Shown here: positions 1-9,576 of the stretch, one piece after another
How the letters are laid out: every line of letters begins with the position of its first letter
Numbering within the stretch: the first letter of the stretch is position 1
Assembly: GCA_964532225.1 (NCBI GenBank)
Contig: CAZHHM010000018.1
Coordinates: forward strand, 1 to 37,454
DNA from: CAZHHM01 sp964532225
GTDB taxonomy: Bacteria; Margulisbacteria; WOR-1; JAKLHX01
DNA: 37,454 bases
Direction: 5' to 3'
Translations under genes and position numbers: made by a program
Notes under the pieces: generated by a model
What the model was told of the DNA's origin: nothing
Seen by the model: only the letters and a program-made list of their open reading frames with translations
The model's database searches: none

Positions 1-1
1 G

Positions 2-1879
2 GATACTGGTATAGCGGCGCAGCAGGCCGGTGAGCGCTCCGCTGTGCTCAATAATGCCATTAAGGACGTCAAGGACTCCCCGGAGCTTGATCCGCAGAAA
101 AAGATAGTCACCACCGAGGATATGGCCGAAAAGATGCTTGAAAAGGGCGGCAATACCCAAGGCTCCGGTATGGAAGTCCTCAGGTCTCTGATAAAGAAGG
201 CTGCCGCCAACAACCTTGTTCTCGATGTGCTTGATTCCAGGCAGGATATGCAGGATGAGATATCGGACATACTCGAGGACAAGAGCGCGGGTAAAACGGC
301 CAAGGACATGGTGAGCATCTCCTCAAGGCATAACACCTCAAGACAGATAAAGCTGGCGCAGATGATAATGCAGAACATCGGCCTTAAAGGCGATGCGAGC
401 ACTTTAAGGACTATAGAGCCTCTTCTTGCCGAATACGTCCAGCTGGTATCCGATACACTAATAAAAAAGCAGGATAGAACTAAAACTCCCGAGGCAAGGC
501 TAACGGCAGCCGCTGATGAGGGCAAGGAAAAGAGTGTGTCAGACACTTTGCTCGACAGAGCGGCGGCATCAGCCTCAAGAGCCTCAAGACAGGACGGCAA
601 AAAGGGACAGGCCTGGGCTGAAGGGGATGCGACAAAAGAAGATAGCGATGTGCTTGAGCGTCTTGAATCAAGGCTGCTTGATAAAGGGCTGTCAAAAGAG
701 CAGGTGAGGCAGGTAAGACAGCAGGCGCTTGCTTCCGTAGCAAGGACAATGATGGGCAAAGTATCAGATCCCAGGTCCATCTCTGGGACACTATCAGAGC
801 TTGGGATGACGGGAGAGCAGATCAAGGACATTACGCAGAACGCGGCCAAAGAAGCCAGGGCCAAGCTTGTTTCCGAGGTAAAGGACAGCATAATCGCCAG
901 GGAGCTTTCTCAGGGCAAACTTGAGACCATGATGACCGAGCACAGGGCGTATTCGGCTATAGATGATTACGTGGCCTCAAGGGTAAGGGACCTCGGGGAC
1001 GGCGATGATTTCATGCAGACAAAGATAGACATCATCTCCCAGGCAAAGGCCCAGGCAAAGGAAGAGCTCGCGAAGTTCTCGATAAGCGAGCTTGAGAACA
1101 GCTTTATCGGCAAGCTTGCCAAGGGAGGCACTGGCGCTAACGACAAAATAACAATGCAGCTTGTCAACATCGCCCAAAAAACTGGGGACCTCGACAAATG
1201 GATGGAAAAGGGCTGGCTCCCGCTTAAAAAGGACCTTGGCTTTGAAGAGGACTATATCCCGCAGAACGAAGAGTTCGTCAGCAGTGATGGGCAGGGGCAG
1301 TCAGGCCAGGAAGGGCAGGAACAAAAGGACCCTGAAGAGGAACTCTTAAAGAGCCGTCTGATCGCAGAATATGTGTCTGGTCTTCTTCAGACGGGGCTTA
1401 AGGCCAAGATAGAGACGAGCTTTAAGGTAATGGGCTATGAAAAGGGTCTCAGAAAACTGGGCGTTACCACCGAGGTCATAGGAAAACTTAAGGAAGATGC
1501 CAGATATATTGCCGCTAAAAAGGCAAAAGAGGTCATATTTGAGGGAATGCTTGAGATGTCGAGCCTTGTGACCGACAAGCAGAACACTTCATATCAGCTC
1601 GCCGAAAGAAAAGTGAAGAACATGGTAGATGCCATGAAAAAGATGGGAATAGAGGTCACGGACAAGGACCTTGAATCCGCAAAGATGAATGCCGCATCAA
1701 GGATGCGCACCGTAGTAGAGATGCAGATCAAAGTATTTGAGAGCGGTCAGGGCGGCCGGAGGTCTCCAGTAATTGACAAAGAAGTTAAGCGGCTTGGACA
1801 CGTCTTGAAAAGTCTTAACAAGGAACTAGGGATAGAATCCCCCGATGTTCAGGAAAGGAAAGAGGCGTTGATCGCCTAA
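2..1879 (+). CDS. Helical protein of unknown function, 5' end cut by window edge
   Basis: The reading frame is open back to base 2, so the gene almost certainly begins outside the window. The first start codon inside is a GTG at 44, giving 611 residues from there. I recognise no family. The protein is very rich in Lys, Glu, Ala and Ser, looks almost wholly alpha-helical, and has no signal peptide or membrane segment in the visible part. A low-complexity charged linker lies at about residues 140-200. A motif of the form hydrophobic-Gly-[MVI]-Thr followed by an Ala/Lys-rich helix recurs near residues 250-280, 469-500 and 531-562 (counted from the GTG at 44). A related motif occurs in the next gene. 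The next gene starts 9 bp after the TAA on the same strand, so the two are probably co-transcribed. Expression as a real protein is supported by the long open frame and codon use like its neighbours. Confidence 0.7.
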   Translation, partial: DTGIAAQQAGERSAVLNNAIKDVKDSPELDPQKKIVTTEDMAEKMLEKGGNTQGSGMEVLRSLIKKAAANNLVLDVLDSRQDMQDEISDILEDKSAGKTAKDMVSISSRHNTSRQIKLAQMIMQNIGLKGDASTLRTIEPLLAEYVQLVSDTLIKKQDRTKTPEARLTAAADEGKEKSVSDTLLDRAAASASRASRQDGKKGQAWAEGDATKEDSDVLERLESRLLDKGLSKEQVRQVRQQALASVARTMMGKVSDPRSISGTLSELGMTGEQIKDITQNAAKEARAKLVSEVKDSIIARELSQGKLETMMTEHRAYSAIDDYVASRVRDLGDGDDFMQTKIDIISQAKAQAKEELAKFSISELENSFIGKLAKGGTGANDKITMQLVNIAQKTGDLDKWMEKGWLPLKKDLGFEEDYIPQNEEFVSSDGQGQSGQEGQEQKDPEEELLKSRLIAEYVSGLLQTGLKAKIETSFKVMGYEKGLRKLGVTTEVIGKLKEDARYIAAKKAKEVIFEGMLEMSSLVTDKQNTSYQLAERKVKNMVDAMKKMGIEVTDKDLESAKMNAASRMRTVVEMQIKVFESGQGGRRSPVIDKEVKRLGHVLKSLNKELGIESPDVQERKEALIA

Positions 1880-1888
1880 AACAAACGC

Positions 1889-2422
1889 ATGACATATTTT
1901 AACGGCCAGGTAGGAAGAACAGGAGCAAGCAGCGCCATATCCCAGATGAACGAGCTTACGAACGAGCTTATAAAAGGCATCGTGGAATCAATGACGCGCT
2001 CTCGCACGGAATTGCTCAAGTTGATCAATAAAAAGCCTGATACCAGGCTTTCGGATAAAAAGAGGGAAGAATTCATCAGGCTTAAACAGGAAACGCTTAA
2101 GGCCGTAGCAAGCAAACTGGACGCGGCAAAGTTCAATATAGTCCAGTCGCTGCAAAAACTGGTCTCTGCCGGCATAATAACTCCGGCTGAAATGGAAAAA
2201 GCAAAGACATCGCTCGAAAGCCTTGTTAAGGTGCTCTCCGTTGAGGCCTCCAGATGCTCGGATCCGGGGATCCTCTCAGTGATCGCCCAAAAGGCAGATG
2301 AACTACTTTCCCGTTCGTTCGAGTTCGAGTCCGGCACAAAAAAAGCTATAAACAAACGTTCCGGTCAGGATAAACCCGAACAAAGGCCGTATACAAGACC
2401 GGAACGAGGCTATTTTGCCTGA
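1889..2422 (+). CDS. Small helical protein of unknown function (177 aa)
   Basis: ATG start 9 bp after the stop of the preceding gene, with no clear Shine-Dalgarno sequence, so translational coupling is likely. No family is recognised. The protein is charged and helical (residues about 10-150) with a basic, Arg/Pro-rich tail. It has no signal peptide and no membrane segment. Around residues 90-120 it carries a segment (Ala-Gly-Ile-Ile-Thr-Pro-Ala-Glu followed by a Lys/Ala/Leu helix) resembling the Gly-[MVI]-Thr helix motif repeated in the upstream protein. This hints that both belong to one system. It lies 67 bp before the giant EF-hand gene on the same strand. A chaperone, adaptor or structural partner of the giant protein would fit the arrangement, but that is inference only. 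Confidence 0.65.
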   Translation: MTYFNGQVGRTGASSAISQMNELTNELIKGIVESMTRSRTELLKLINKKPDTRLSDKKREEFIRLKQETLKAVASKLDAAKFNIVQSLQKLVSAGIITPAEMEKAKTSLESLVKVLSVEASRCSDPGILSVIAQKADELLSRSFEFESGTKKAINKRSGQDKPEQRPYTRPERGYFA

Positions 2423-2489
2423 ACCCCGCTTATTAATACAAGTTTTTGCCTTATAAACACGATAAATATATGGATGGAAAGATAACATT

Positions 2490-5400
2490 ATGCCAACCAT
2501 TACTGATATTAATAACTTAGACCTCCGCACTATTGATACTAATAGGGACGGTCTTATAGATAAGGATGAGTGGAAGGCTTATGGTCTTGACGAAGATACT
2601 TTCAATGCGGTCTCAGGCCAGGACGGGAAGATAGACGAGTATGAGCTTGGCAGGCTCAATATTTCAACCGCACTAGACAGGAACAAGGACGGTCAGCTGA
2701 CCATAGACGAGATAGGCGGCGGTCTGTATTCGTCCCTGCTTCAGAACTCTGATTTCAGCGGAGGAAGCATCGATCCTACAAGCTTTGTTCTTTTTAATTT
2801 CCTGACGCAGCTCGCACTTAGATCGCCTCTTTCGATATCACAGATACTTATGGACAGGCTTATGTATCAGGTTATCGGGGCCCTGGATGAGCTTGACGCC
2901 CTTATACGCGAAGTGCTTGACAACGATTCCTGGAGTACCGAACATGAAGGGCCGTCATATACTCATGAGGTGATAGAGTACTACGAAGACGAGTATGTCA
3001 AATATATCTATTGGTACAAATCTGAGAGGGACAGCTGGTACAACACCAATACCGGTAAGACAGTATATGAGAACCCCGGGGAAGGCAACGGATGGACCTT
3101 CCAGCCAAAAGGCACACTCATGAGGGGGGAGATCGAAAAGAAGTCCTCTGAAACACCTCTTAAAGTAGGCGACAGAGTAAACGGAAAGACAATAACACAG
3201 ATATCCGAACAGTCAGCTCCATACAAGAAACCGAAAAAGGTTTACAACGAGACCTTAAGGTACCAGATACTTGACCCGCGGCTGCTTGAGGCTTTCGAAC
3301 GCATGCAGGCCATTTTCAACATGATGATGGCAATAGCAGCTGCTGTGGAAGGGAAGGAAAAAGCAAAGTACATAGTTGACCAGATCGCGCTTGACATAAA
3401 AGCGATAACCACCGGTGAATTCGCAAAAAAAGCAGGCAAGATGCAGGGAGCTATCATCGGTGCCATGGGGCAGGTGGTCTCTAAGGCGCAGGAGAAGATC
3501 GACAGGAACAACAGGGACCTCTATCAGGCATTGATAGCGGATGCATGGGCGCAGTCAAGAAAAGTGAAGGACAAACGCTTCTTATACAACGATGACGCAA
3601 AATATCAGCGTCAGGATTTTGCCGACCGGTCGACCAAAATAAACCAGGATTTTGAGAACGTTTGTGCGCGGAACGCAAAGATCTACAAGGACTTTGTTGA
3701 CAGAAAGATACTCGATGCCACCCGTTTTGCCGACCTGGAAGGTAAGTTCTTGGGGGGATACTCCAATATCGTGGATAATCATGCGGGAGGCGTCAACCCG
3801 ACGGACAGAGGGTCAAGGACCGGGAGCGGCCCTAATAAGAGGTATGAATTCTATTATCACAATGTCGACCCTTCTTCCGTGTTCGCGGCATCCTACGCAA
3901 ATGCTGCCCTTGATAACATGGTGAACAATTATCTTGAGACAAAAGGCGCTCTTCAGGACCTCAACTGGACTATCACGGAGATAGCCTATGATATCGACTC
4001 CGGTGGCTCTAAGGCAAGGGCTTCCGCTCAGAACGCGCTAAAAACTAACCTGGCGGTAAGAAAGCAGATGATGAACACGTATTTTGCCAAGGTGGCTGAA
4101 GAGACCGCCATATACAATGCGAAGCTGGATTCTATCGCCAGCGGCAGGGACCTTTACATGGAAAGGCAATTCTCAGGCTTTGACCTGACCAAAGAGGACG
4201 ATATCAAAAAGGTCAGAAAGAAGATAGAAGATCTCGGTTTCAAGATGAGCGATCCTATGTCGGGCAATGAGGCCATGGCCATAGCCGACCAGATGGCAAG
4301 GGACATGGTCATACTTGCCAGTTCTCTCTTTGATACCTCCAAGACGCTTACTATAGGATCTGACGGGTACGCGACAATAAACGAGGAGCATTTCAAAACC
4401 GTTGGGGACAGGCTTAACTCAAAACAGCAGATGCTCACGAACCTTCTGCTTGCTTGTAAGACCTTGATCAAGTTCAAGGCTCTTGGAGTCTTCCTGCTTA
4501 CAGGGAAGAACATACACGTCAACGACATCGATGTGTCTTCGTCAATGTACGATATGTCCACCGAGATGCTCCAGCAGGCGAGGGATGTCTCAGAAACAAA
4601 AAAAACGCAGAATAACTATAACAAGGACCTGGAGAAGAGGCTTGAAGCTGAGAACACTTCCTGGCTGGGAAGGGTGATCGGCGCGATCGTGGGGGTGATC
4701 CTGACCATCGTTGGTATGGCTACGAGCATTTTTGGCGTAGGGTTTGCTGGCATAGCGGCCGGAGTCGGCCTGATCACTTCGATGTGGGGGCTTGGAGGAA
4801 CGCTTGCCGAATACCTGGTGCAGGTGAAGAACAGCAACCGTCCAGATGAAAACGCGCCCGGGGACCCTGTGTCTGACGGCAACGAAACATCGGATGATTA
4901 TGTTATTGACCAGGGTGAACAGAAGATCGTGGACTTTGAGAAAGCTATCAAGAAACGTATTGAGCTCCAGAAGCAGCTTACCAAACAGCTTAACGAAATG
5001 CTTGCAAATGAGGGGCGTGAAGCGCTTAAGGATGTCGTTAACCAGATCATCCACGGGGTCTCTACCAAGGCGGACATGATGAGGGCCGCACAAAGCGTGG
5101 CTACTGCCGGATACAGCAAGGATTCCCTGAGTATTGACATGACCATATCGCAGGCTCAGGAGCAGGCAGAGGCCCAGAACAGGGCGAAACAATACGAGGA
5201 CATGGTCGACAGCCTCCTGGATGCAGTTATCAAGCAGTCGATAGGCGTCGTGTTCTCTGTAGCAGGCCCCGTCGCCGGAGGGTTAGGAGTATCTGAAACA
5301 GTGATGAACGTTATCTCCGGTGCTCAGGCCGGTTTCAATATATGGAATACGATCGATTCTTATCAGAAGTTCCAGGACAGGATAAATCGTCTTGGCAACG

Positions 5401-8400
5401 GTAACGTCGATAATTCAATGGCTCTTATGGACAACCTTATCAAAGACCTTGAACAGAATAAAGATGAAACGAGCGAAGAGATAGCAAAAGAGCTTAAAGA
5501 GCTAAAAGACCAGGGAAAGGGGCTGCTCAAGGATATCGGGAACGGGATGGTGATGGTCGATTATTCGGTGATGTCAAAGTTGCTGCGGCGTATTTCGGAG
5601 ATAGGTGCTGCAAGGGCCCTGATGCTGTCGACCCTTGATGCAAGGAACGAGATGAAGGACGAAGTAGAGGGCGAGGCCGGAGGAGCGAGCTCCTCTGCCA
5701 ATTATTCAGCGGCATCAACCTCAATGAACACCTTTGTGTCCTCCATGTCGCAAAGCATGCAGTCCATAAATCAAAGCGCGAACAACTATGCGCAGAGGGC
5801 GAATCAGGTCCAGCAGATGAAAGAGCAGACATCGATGCAATTATGGAGCATGGTTTTTTCGCTTTACCAGAACTCATTGACATTCCTTACATCGGTAGAC
5901 AATATTGTCAAGGTCGGAGTAGGCTTTGAAAATGCTCAAATTGGAGGTCTTCTGGATAAGGGGCTTGGGAAGCTGTTTAGTTGGACCGGGCTGGATAATA
6001 TGCAGTTCTCTCTTCTTATGGATGATGACGGGGTTACGGCAAGACCTGTGACATTCTCACTTCAAGAGCTAGTACATACTACGACAATGGCTCTTCTTCC
6101 TGAAATGCTGGACGAGTACCTTCCGCTCGCAAAAAAATCCAAAGAGCTTGAAGGGGACGCTAAAGAAAGGTCACGCGAGCGCTCTTCGGAAGATTCTGAG
6201 GACAAATATGCCACGGCAAGAGCGGACGCCGAATCGAGCTCAAATCTGGGGAGCTATCAGAACAGGAAGAACTGGATGCGTACTCTTTATAACGCTTGGA
6301 CCCAGGAGATATTGCTTGGGAAATTCCTGCCTGCTCTGCTGTCGTCGGCCAACAAGATGGGGCTCTGGAACGTTCCTTTTCTTACGTCCGGAGAAAGGCA
6401 GAACAAGCATCTGTCCGATGCGTTCTTCGTTCAGTTCGGAAAAGTTCCTGATCCGAGATATACAAAATATTTTGTTATGCAGGACAGGTATAAGCTGCCC
6501 GAGGTGAAAGTCGATCTTGGTAAGGACGAAAAGGACGTCCTTGAGAATCCCTCTAAGGATGCTTCCGATGTAAGGGAAATGATAGAACAAAGGTCGGGTA
6601 TTATAGTCGCAGGAGGGGACAAAGAGCAGCTTGTTAAGATGTATAAGGCTCTTAAGGCCGGTAAATTCCAGTATACTGCTCTGGATGTCATCAGGCCGTA
6701 CTATGCTGCAAGGTCAGATAACGGATTGCGCTTCAGATCCTCCCCTGAAGTGGCGCTCTCCAAAGAAGAACAGGACTTTTTCGCAAGGACAGATCTGACC
6801 CCAGATCTGATAAGACAGTTCATTGCCGATAAGACCGGAACGGTTGTCATGGGTGGCACGAATGAAGAACTGTCCAACTATTATAAGTCGCTGAAGGCGT
6901 TCCGGCAGGAGACCGTTCCTGTCGAAGCCGGTAACGATCTTGATCTTGACGGGACGCCTGTTGCCTTGACAGCGGAAGAGTCCGCCGTTCTTGACAACGG
7001 CACTGAGCAAGAGATCATGGCGATGCTTCTCAAGAACACAGGCATGAAGGTGGAGGGCGCCTCAAGGGACCAGCTGGTTCAGATATACAAGAACTCCAAG
7101 GCGACCCAGTCGATCACCCTGAGAGCTGCAAACAACTCAAAAGAAGCCGTTTATACGATAAAGGTCGTTGATGACAAAGAATCCCCGTCCAGGGTGGATA
7201 CAGCCAACAATATCATCTATATGAACGAAGCTGATATCGTGGACGTTACGTCGGGACCCAACCAGCAAAAGCTCAACTACTATCTCATGTTCGGTCGCGC
7301 TGTATGGGACCTTCTTGATAAGTCGGTCGAAAAGACGCAAAACGAAGGACGCATATCGGACGTCATAAATTTGCCGGGTGTAGTTGCAAAGCACCTTGAT
7401 GCGGCAGTTCCAGATCCTTCAAAAGCGGAGGATGTTCGGGATAATACCAACAATATCGATGAACATTTGGACAGGGAAGCATGGGCCAATATGTTCGCTG
7501 TGGTAGCCATGAGCAAAGCCAACGGGGTAGATGACCCTGATACCGTGAAGGCATTTCCGTTCCTTTCTGGTATTGATGAGGCAGAAAGAGGGGAAGTCCT
7601 TGCATATCTGAATGAAATGAGAAAGGACATATCGGCAATATTCTCCTCGACCTTTGAGCCGGATATGCCGGGGCTAGGCCTTGAGTTCGACGAGATGGAC
7701 ACGGCAAAGATAGCCGATCTTCCGGAATCTGTCAGGCAGCTGTTCCCGCAAAGCGTTGTCAGCTCAGGCATGACATTGCAGGAATATCTGGCAACTCTGT
7801 CGCCGGAACAAAAGCTCGCGATGATAAAAACACTGGCTGAATATCTGAGGGCCGATGCAAAGGTGTCGCAGATGGGCAAAGACTTCAACCTTGAGCTTGA
7901 TAAGCCTTCTATAGCCGCGAACCAGAAGCTGTTGGCGGCGGCAATGAGAGTATTCCAGGCGGCTAAACAGCTGTCTTCAAATACATTTAACGGCAAACCG
8001 GCGGATATTACCGGGGTCAGGTCTGCGCTTATGTCGCTTATCTCTAATCTGCCTAAAGAGCAGAAAGATAAGCTTGCCCAAAAGCTTTTCGCAGCAGGCG
8101 AAGGTGCGGCCGAGCTTGCCGATTTCATGCATGAGGTCTGCGATGAGCTGGCAAATAGCACGGTGAACAAACAGGCCGTATTCGCTGTAAGGAAGATGCT
8201 TGTCGGGGTTATGGAGGTCGAAGAAGGCGTCCACAGCGCCGCTGAATACCTGTTCGAGACGGAAACCAACATTGCATCGCAGAAGGTCGCGAGCAAGGTT
8301 CTTGATGCCGTCAGGGACCAGAAAGGGTCATCAGTGATCTCGTCTGCTCTGGTGGAGTCAAGAAATCCCAACGTTGTCTACAGGGCGGTCTTGATGATCG

Positions 8401-8882
8401 CGGGAAAACTGAGGGAAGAAGAGTTCGATGAGACCGAACTGTTCGAGCTTGGGCTTGCTCTTGATGAAGCGGCACTAACAATAAAAGAGCCGGCAATAAT
8501 CGATCTGATCTCTAAGGTCAGACAGATGATGTTCGATCTGTCGCGCGAAAAGGCCGATGCGAGGTCAAGTGAGGATATCGGAGAAGCTGTCGTTCCCGAT
8601 AAAGAGGTTAGTAATTATGCTTCAGCTGTTAACCTTAAACCGGATACGGGCACTGCTTCAGTTCAGCCGCCGGCTGCAGCCGAGAACTATGATCTTTTCA
8701 GGCGTCTTGTTGTGGAGCATGTAGAGCCGGTCATGGCGGGCATCGCCGAGAAGCCTTCAGGCACTGCCGGACCGTCCGCGTTACAGGAGAATACCGGGCT
8801 GGCAGACGCTCAAAGAGAGAACCTTGGTAATGTCCAGAGCACGATAATCAAAAGGCACAACGGGATGGGCTCCCTTACTTAA
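2490..8882 (+). CDS. Giant 2130-aa EF-hand protein with hydrophobic segments and three tandem modules
   Basis: No family is recognised over the whole length. Two textbook EF-hand loops lie at residues 16-27 and 63-74 (Asp-x-Asn-x-Asp-Gly-x-[Ile/Leu]-x-x-x-Glu), with a degenerate loop at about 41-52, so the N-terminus probably binds calcium. There is no signal peptide. Residues 725-775 form a long Gly/Ala/Ile/Val-rich hydrophobic stretch able to make a membrane hairpin. A weaker one lies at about 915-945, and long helical or coiled-coil-like stretches surround both. Three degenerate modules of about 50 residues occur at 1337-1390, 1419-1470 and 1489-1538. A following region at about 1568-1670 has the layout of a zincin-type peptidase but no HExxH. 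The C-terminal 450 residues are helical, ending in a flexible tail. The gene follows two helical-protein genes on the same strand and converges on hisA with an 8-bp overlap. The composition suggests an exported, surface or secreted protein, unproven. Confidence 0.8.
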   Translation: MPTITDINNLDLRTIDTNRDGLIDKDEWKAYGLDEDTFNAVSGQDGKIDEYELGRLNISTALDRNKDGQLTIDEIGGGLYSSLLQNSDFSGGSIDPTSFVLFNFLTQLALRSPLSISQILMDRLMYQVIGALDELDALIREVLDNDSWSTEHEGPSYTHEVIEYYEDEYVKYIYWYKSERDSWYNTNTGKTVYENPGEGNGWTFQPKGTLMRGEIEKKSSETPLKVGDRVNGKTITQISEQSAPYKKPKKVYNETLRYQILDPRLLEAFERMQAIFNMMMAIAAAVEGKEKAKYIVDQIALDIKAITTGEFAKKAGKMQGAIIGAMGQVVSKAQEKIDRNNRDLYQALIADAWAQSRKVKDKRFLYNDDAKYQRQDFADRSTKINQDFENVCARNAKIYKDFVDRKILDATRFADLEGKFLGGYSNIVDNHAGGVNPTDRGSRTGSGPNKRYEFYYHNVDPSSVFAASYANAALDNMVNNYLETKGALQDLNWTITEIAYDIDSGGSKARASAQNALKTNLAVRKQMMNTYFAKVAEETAIYNAKLDSIASGRDLYMERQFSGFDLTKEDDIKKVRKKIEDLGFKMSDPMSGNEAMAIADQMARDMVILASSLFDTSKTLTIGSDGYATINEEHFKTVGDRLNSKQQMLTNLLLACKTLIKFKALGVFLLTGKNIHVNDIDVSSSMYDMSTEMLQQARDVSETKKTQNNYNKDLEKRLEAENTSWLGRVIGAIVGVILTIVGMATSIFGVGFAGIAAGVGLITSMWGLGGTLAEYLVQVKNSNRPDENAPGDPVSDGNETSDDYVIDQGEQKIVDFEKAIKKRIELQKQLTKQLNEMLANEGREALKDVVNQIIHGVSTKADMMRAAQSVATAGYSKDSLSIDMTISQAQEQAEAQNRAKQYEDMVDSLLDAVIKQSIGVVFSVAGPVAGGLGVSETVMNVISGAQAGFNIWNTIDSYQKFQDRINRLGNGNVDNSMALMDNLIKDLEQNKDETSEEIAKELKELKDQGKGLLKDIGNGMVMVDYSVMSKLLRRISEIGAARALMLSTLDARNEMKDEVEGEAGGASSSANYSAASTSMNTFVSSMSQSMQSINQSANNYAQRANQVQQMKEQTSMQLWSMVFSLYQNSLTFLTSVDNIVKVGVGFENAQIGGLLDKGLGKLFSWTGLDNMQFSLLMDDDGVTARPVTFSLQELVHTTTMALLPEMLDEYLPLAKKSKELEGDAKERSRERSSEDSEDKYATARADAESSSNLGSYQNRKNWMRTLYNAWTQEILLGKFLPALLSSANKMGLWNVPFLTSGERQNKHLSDAFFVQFGKVPDPRYTKYFVMQDRYKLPEVKVDLGKDEKDVLENPSKDASDVREMIEQRSGIIVAGGDKEQLVKMYKALKAGKFQYTALDVIRPYYAARSDNGLRFRSSPEVALSKEEQDFFARTDLTPDLIRQFIADKTGTVVMGGTNEELSNYYKSLKAFRQETVPVEAGNDLDLDGTPVALTAEESAVLDNGTEQEIMAMLLKNTGMKVEGASRDQLVQIYKNSKATQSITLRAANNSKEAVYTIKVVDDKESPSRVDTANNIIYMNEADIVDVTSGPNQQKLNYYLMFGRAVWDLLDKSVEKTQNEGRISDVINLPGVVAKHLDAAVPDPSKAEDVRDNTNNIDEHLDREAWANMFAVVAMSKANGVDDPDTVKAFPFLSGIDEAERGEVLAYLNEMRKDISAIFSSTFEPDMPGLGLEFDEMDTAKIADLPESVRQLFPQSVVSSGMTLQEYLATLSPEQKLAMIKTLAEYLRADAKVSQMGKDFNLELDKPSIAANQKLLAAAMRVFQAAKQLSSNTFNGKPADITGVRSALMSLISNLPKEQKDKLAQKLFAAGEGAAELADFMHEVCDELANSTVNKQAVFAVRKMLVGVMEVEEGVHSAAEYLFETETNIASQKVASKVLDAVRDQKGSSVISSALVESRNPNVVYRAVLMIAGKLREEEFDETELFELGLALDEAALTIKEPAIIDLISKVRQMMFDLSREKADARSSEDIGEAVVPDKEVSNYASAVNLKPDTGTASVQPPAAAENYDLFRRLVVEHVEPVMAGIAEKPSGTAGPSALQENTGLADAQRENLGNVQSTIIKRHNGMGSLT
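6498..7103 (+). repeat. Three tandem ~50-residue protein modules inside the giant gene
   Basis: Modules at nt 6498-6659, 6744-6899 and 6954-7103 encode residues 1337-1390, 1419-1470 and 1489-1538. Shared pattern: Pro-x-Val-x-Leu, an acidic EE/DE helix start, a helix ending in [Lys/Arg/Asn]-[Ser/Thr]-Gly, a short strand ending Val-x-Gly-[Gly/Ala], then a helix x-Gln/Glu-Leu-x-x-x-Tyr-Lys-x-[Leu/Ser]-Lys-Ala. The conserved Tyr-Lys pairs are at residues 1385, 1465 and 1533. Linkers differ in length. The copies are diverged at DNA level, so this is an old protein-domain duplication, not a DNA repeat. Confidence 0.75.
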
Positions 8883-9576
8883 GCCCGACCTTCCCCTCAT
8901 AGACCGCCCGTCCGACTATGCAGCCCTCGACGTTCTTTATCTTTGACAACTTTTCAACGTCCTCATTGGTCGTAACGCCGCCGGAGGCGATGACGGGCAC
9001 GGAGATGGCCGAGGCGAATTTCTTTATCCCTGAATAGTTGGGGCCTTTCATCATGCCGTCCTTTGAGATATCGGTGTAAACGAACCTTCTGATACCGAGG
9101 TCTATAAGCCTTTTTGCAGCTTCTATCGGCTTGATATCGGTCTTCTCTATCCACCCTTTGGTCACGATAAGGTCTTTCTTGGCGTCCATGCTGACGGCAA
9201 GCTTGTCGCCGTAAAGCTCGCATGCCGTTTTTATAAAGCCCAGATTTTCAAAAGCAACGGTCCCGAGTATCACTCTGGTGACACCGGACTCGAAAAGCTC
9301 TCTTATCGTATCAAGTGTCCTTATCCCTCCGCCTACCTCTATGGGTATATGTACGGATGAGGCGATCTTTTTAATAACGCCAATGTTCACAGGGATGCCT
9401 TGTTTTGCCCCGTCAAGGTCGACGATGTGTATCATGTGATAGCCCTGCTCTTCGAACTCATGGGCCTGGGCGACAGGGTCTTCGGCAAAGACGGTCACTT
9501 TGTTGTAGTCGCCTTTTTCAAGGCGCACGCATTTGCCGCCAAGTATATCAACGGCCGGTATTATCAAAAAGGTCAT
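8875..9576 (-). CDS. hisA: HisA, ProFAR isomerase (phosphoribosyl formimino-AICAR ribotide isomerase)
   Basis: Histidine biosynthesis: isomerises ProFAR to PRFAR by an Amadori rearrangement, in the cytoplasm. The protein is 233 aa, a normal length for this TIM barrel. Visible landmarks are the N-terminal IPAVDI strand with the first catalytic Asp, VDLDGA, the EVGGGIR phosphate loop, TDISKDG with the second catalytic Asp, and the ASGGV second phosphate site. I chose ATG 9576: its Shine-Dalgarno GGAGGG is 8 nt upstream, and it forms an ATGA overlap with the hisH stop. The GTG at 9582 is only 2 nt from that site and is less likely. It is the last gene of a ROK-hisH-hisA run. Its 3' end overlaps the stop of the giant gene by 8 bp, tail to tail. 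hisF and the other his genes are not in the window. Confidence 0.96.
   Translation of the reverse strand: MTFLIIPAVDILGGKCVRLEKGDYNKVTVFAEDPVAQAHEFEEQGYHMIHIVDLDGAKQGIPVNIGVIKKIASSVHIPIEVGGGIRTLDTIRELFESGVTRVILGTVAFENLGFIKTACELYGDKLAVSMDAKKDLIVTKGWIEKTDIKPIEAAKRLIDLGIRRFVYTDISKDGMMKGPNYSGIKKFASAISVPVIASGGVTTNEDVEKLSKIKNVEGCIVGRAVYEGKVGLK

Noticed and set aside
7280..8371. A 363-codon open frame on the minus strand within the giant gene
   Set aside because: Ser/Thr/Ala-rich antisense shadow of a well-supported plus-strand frame; no motif, no ribosome site.
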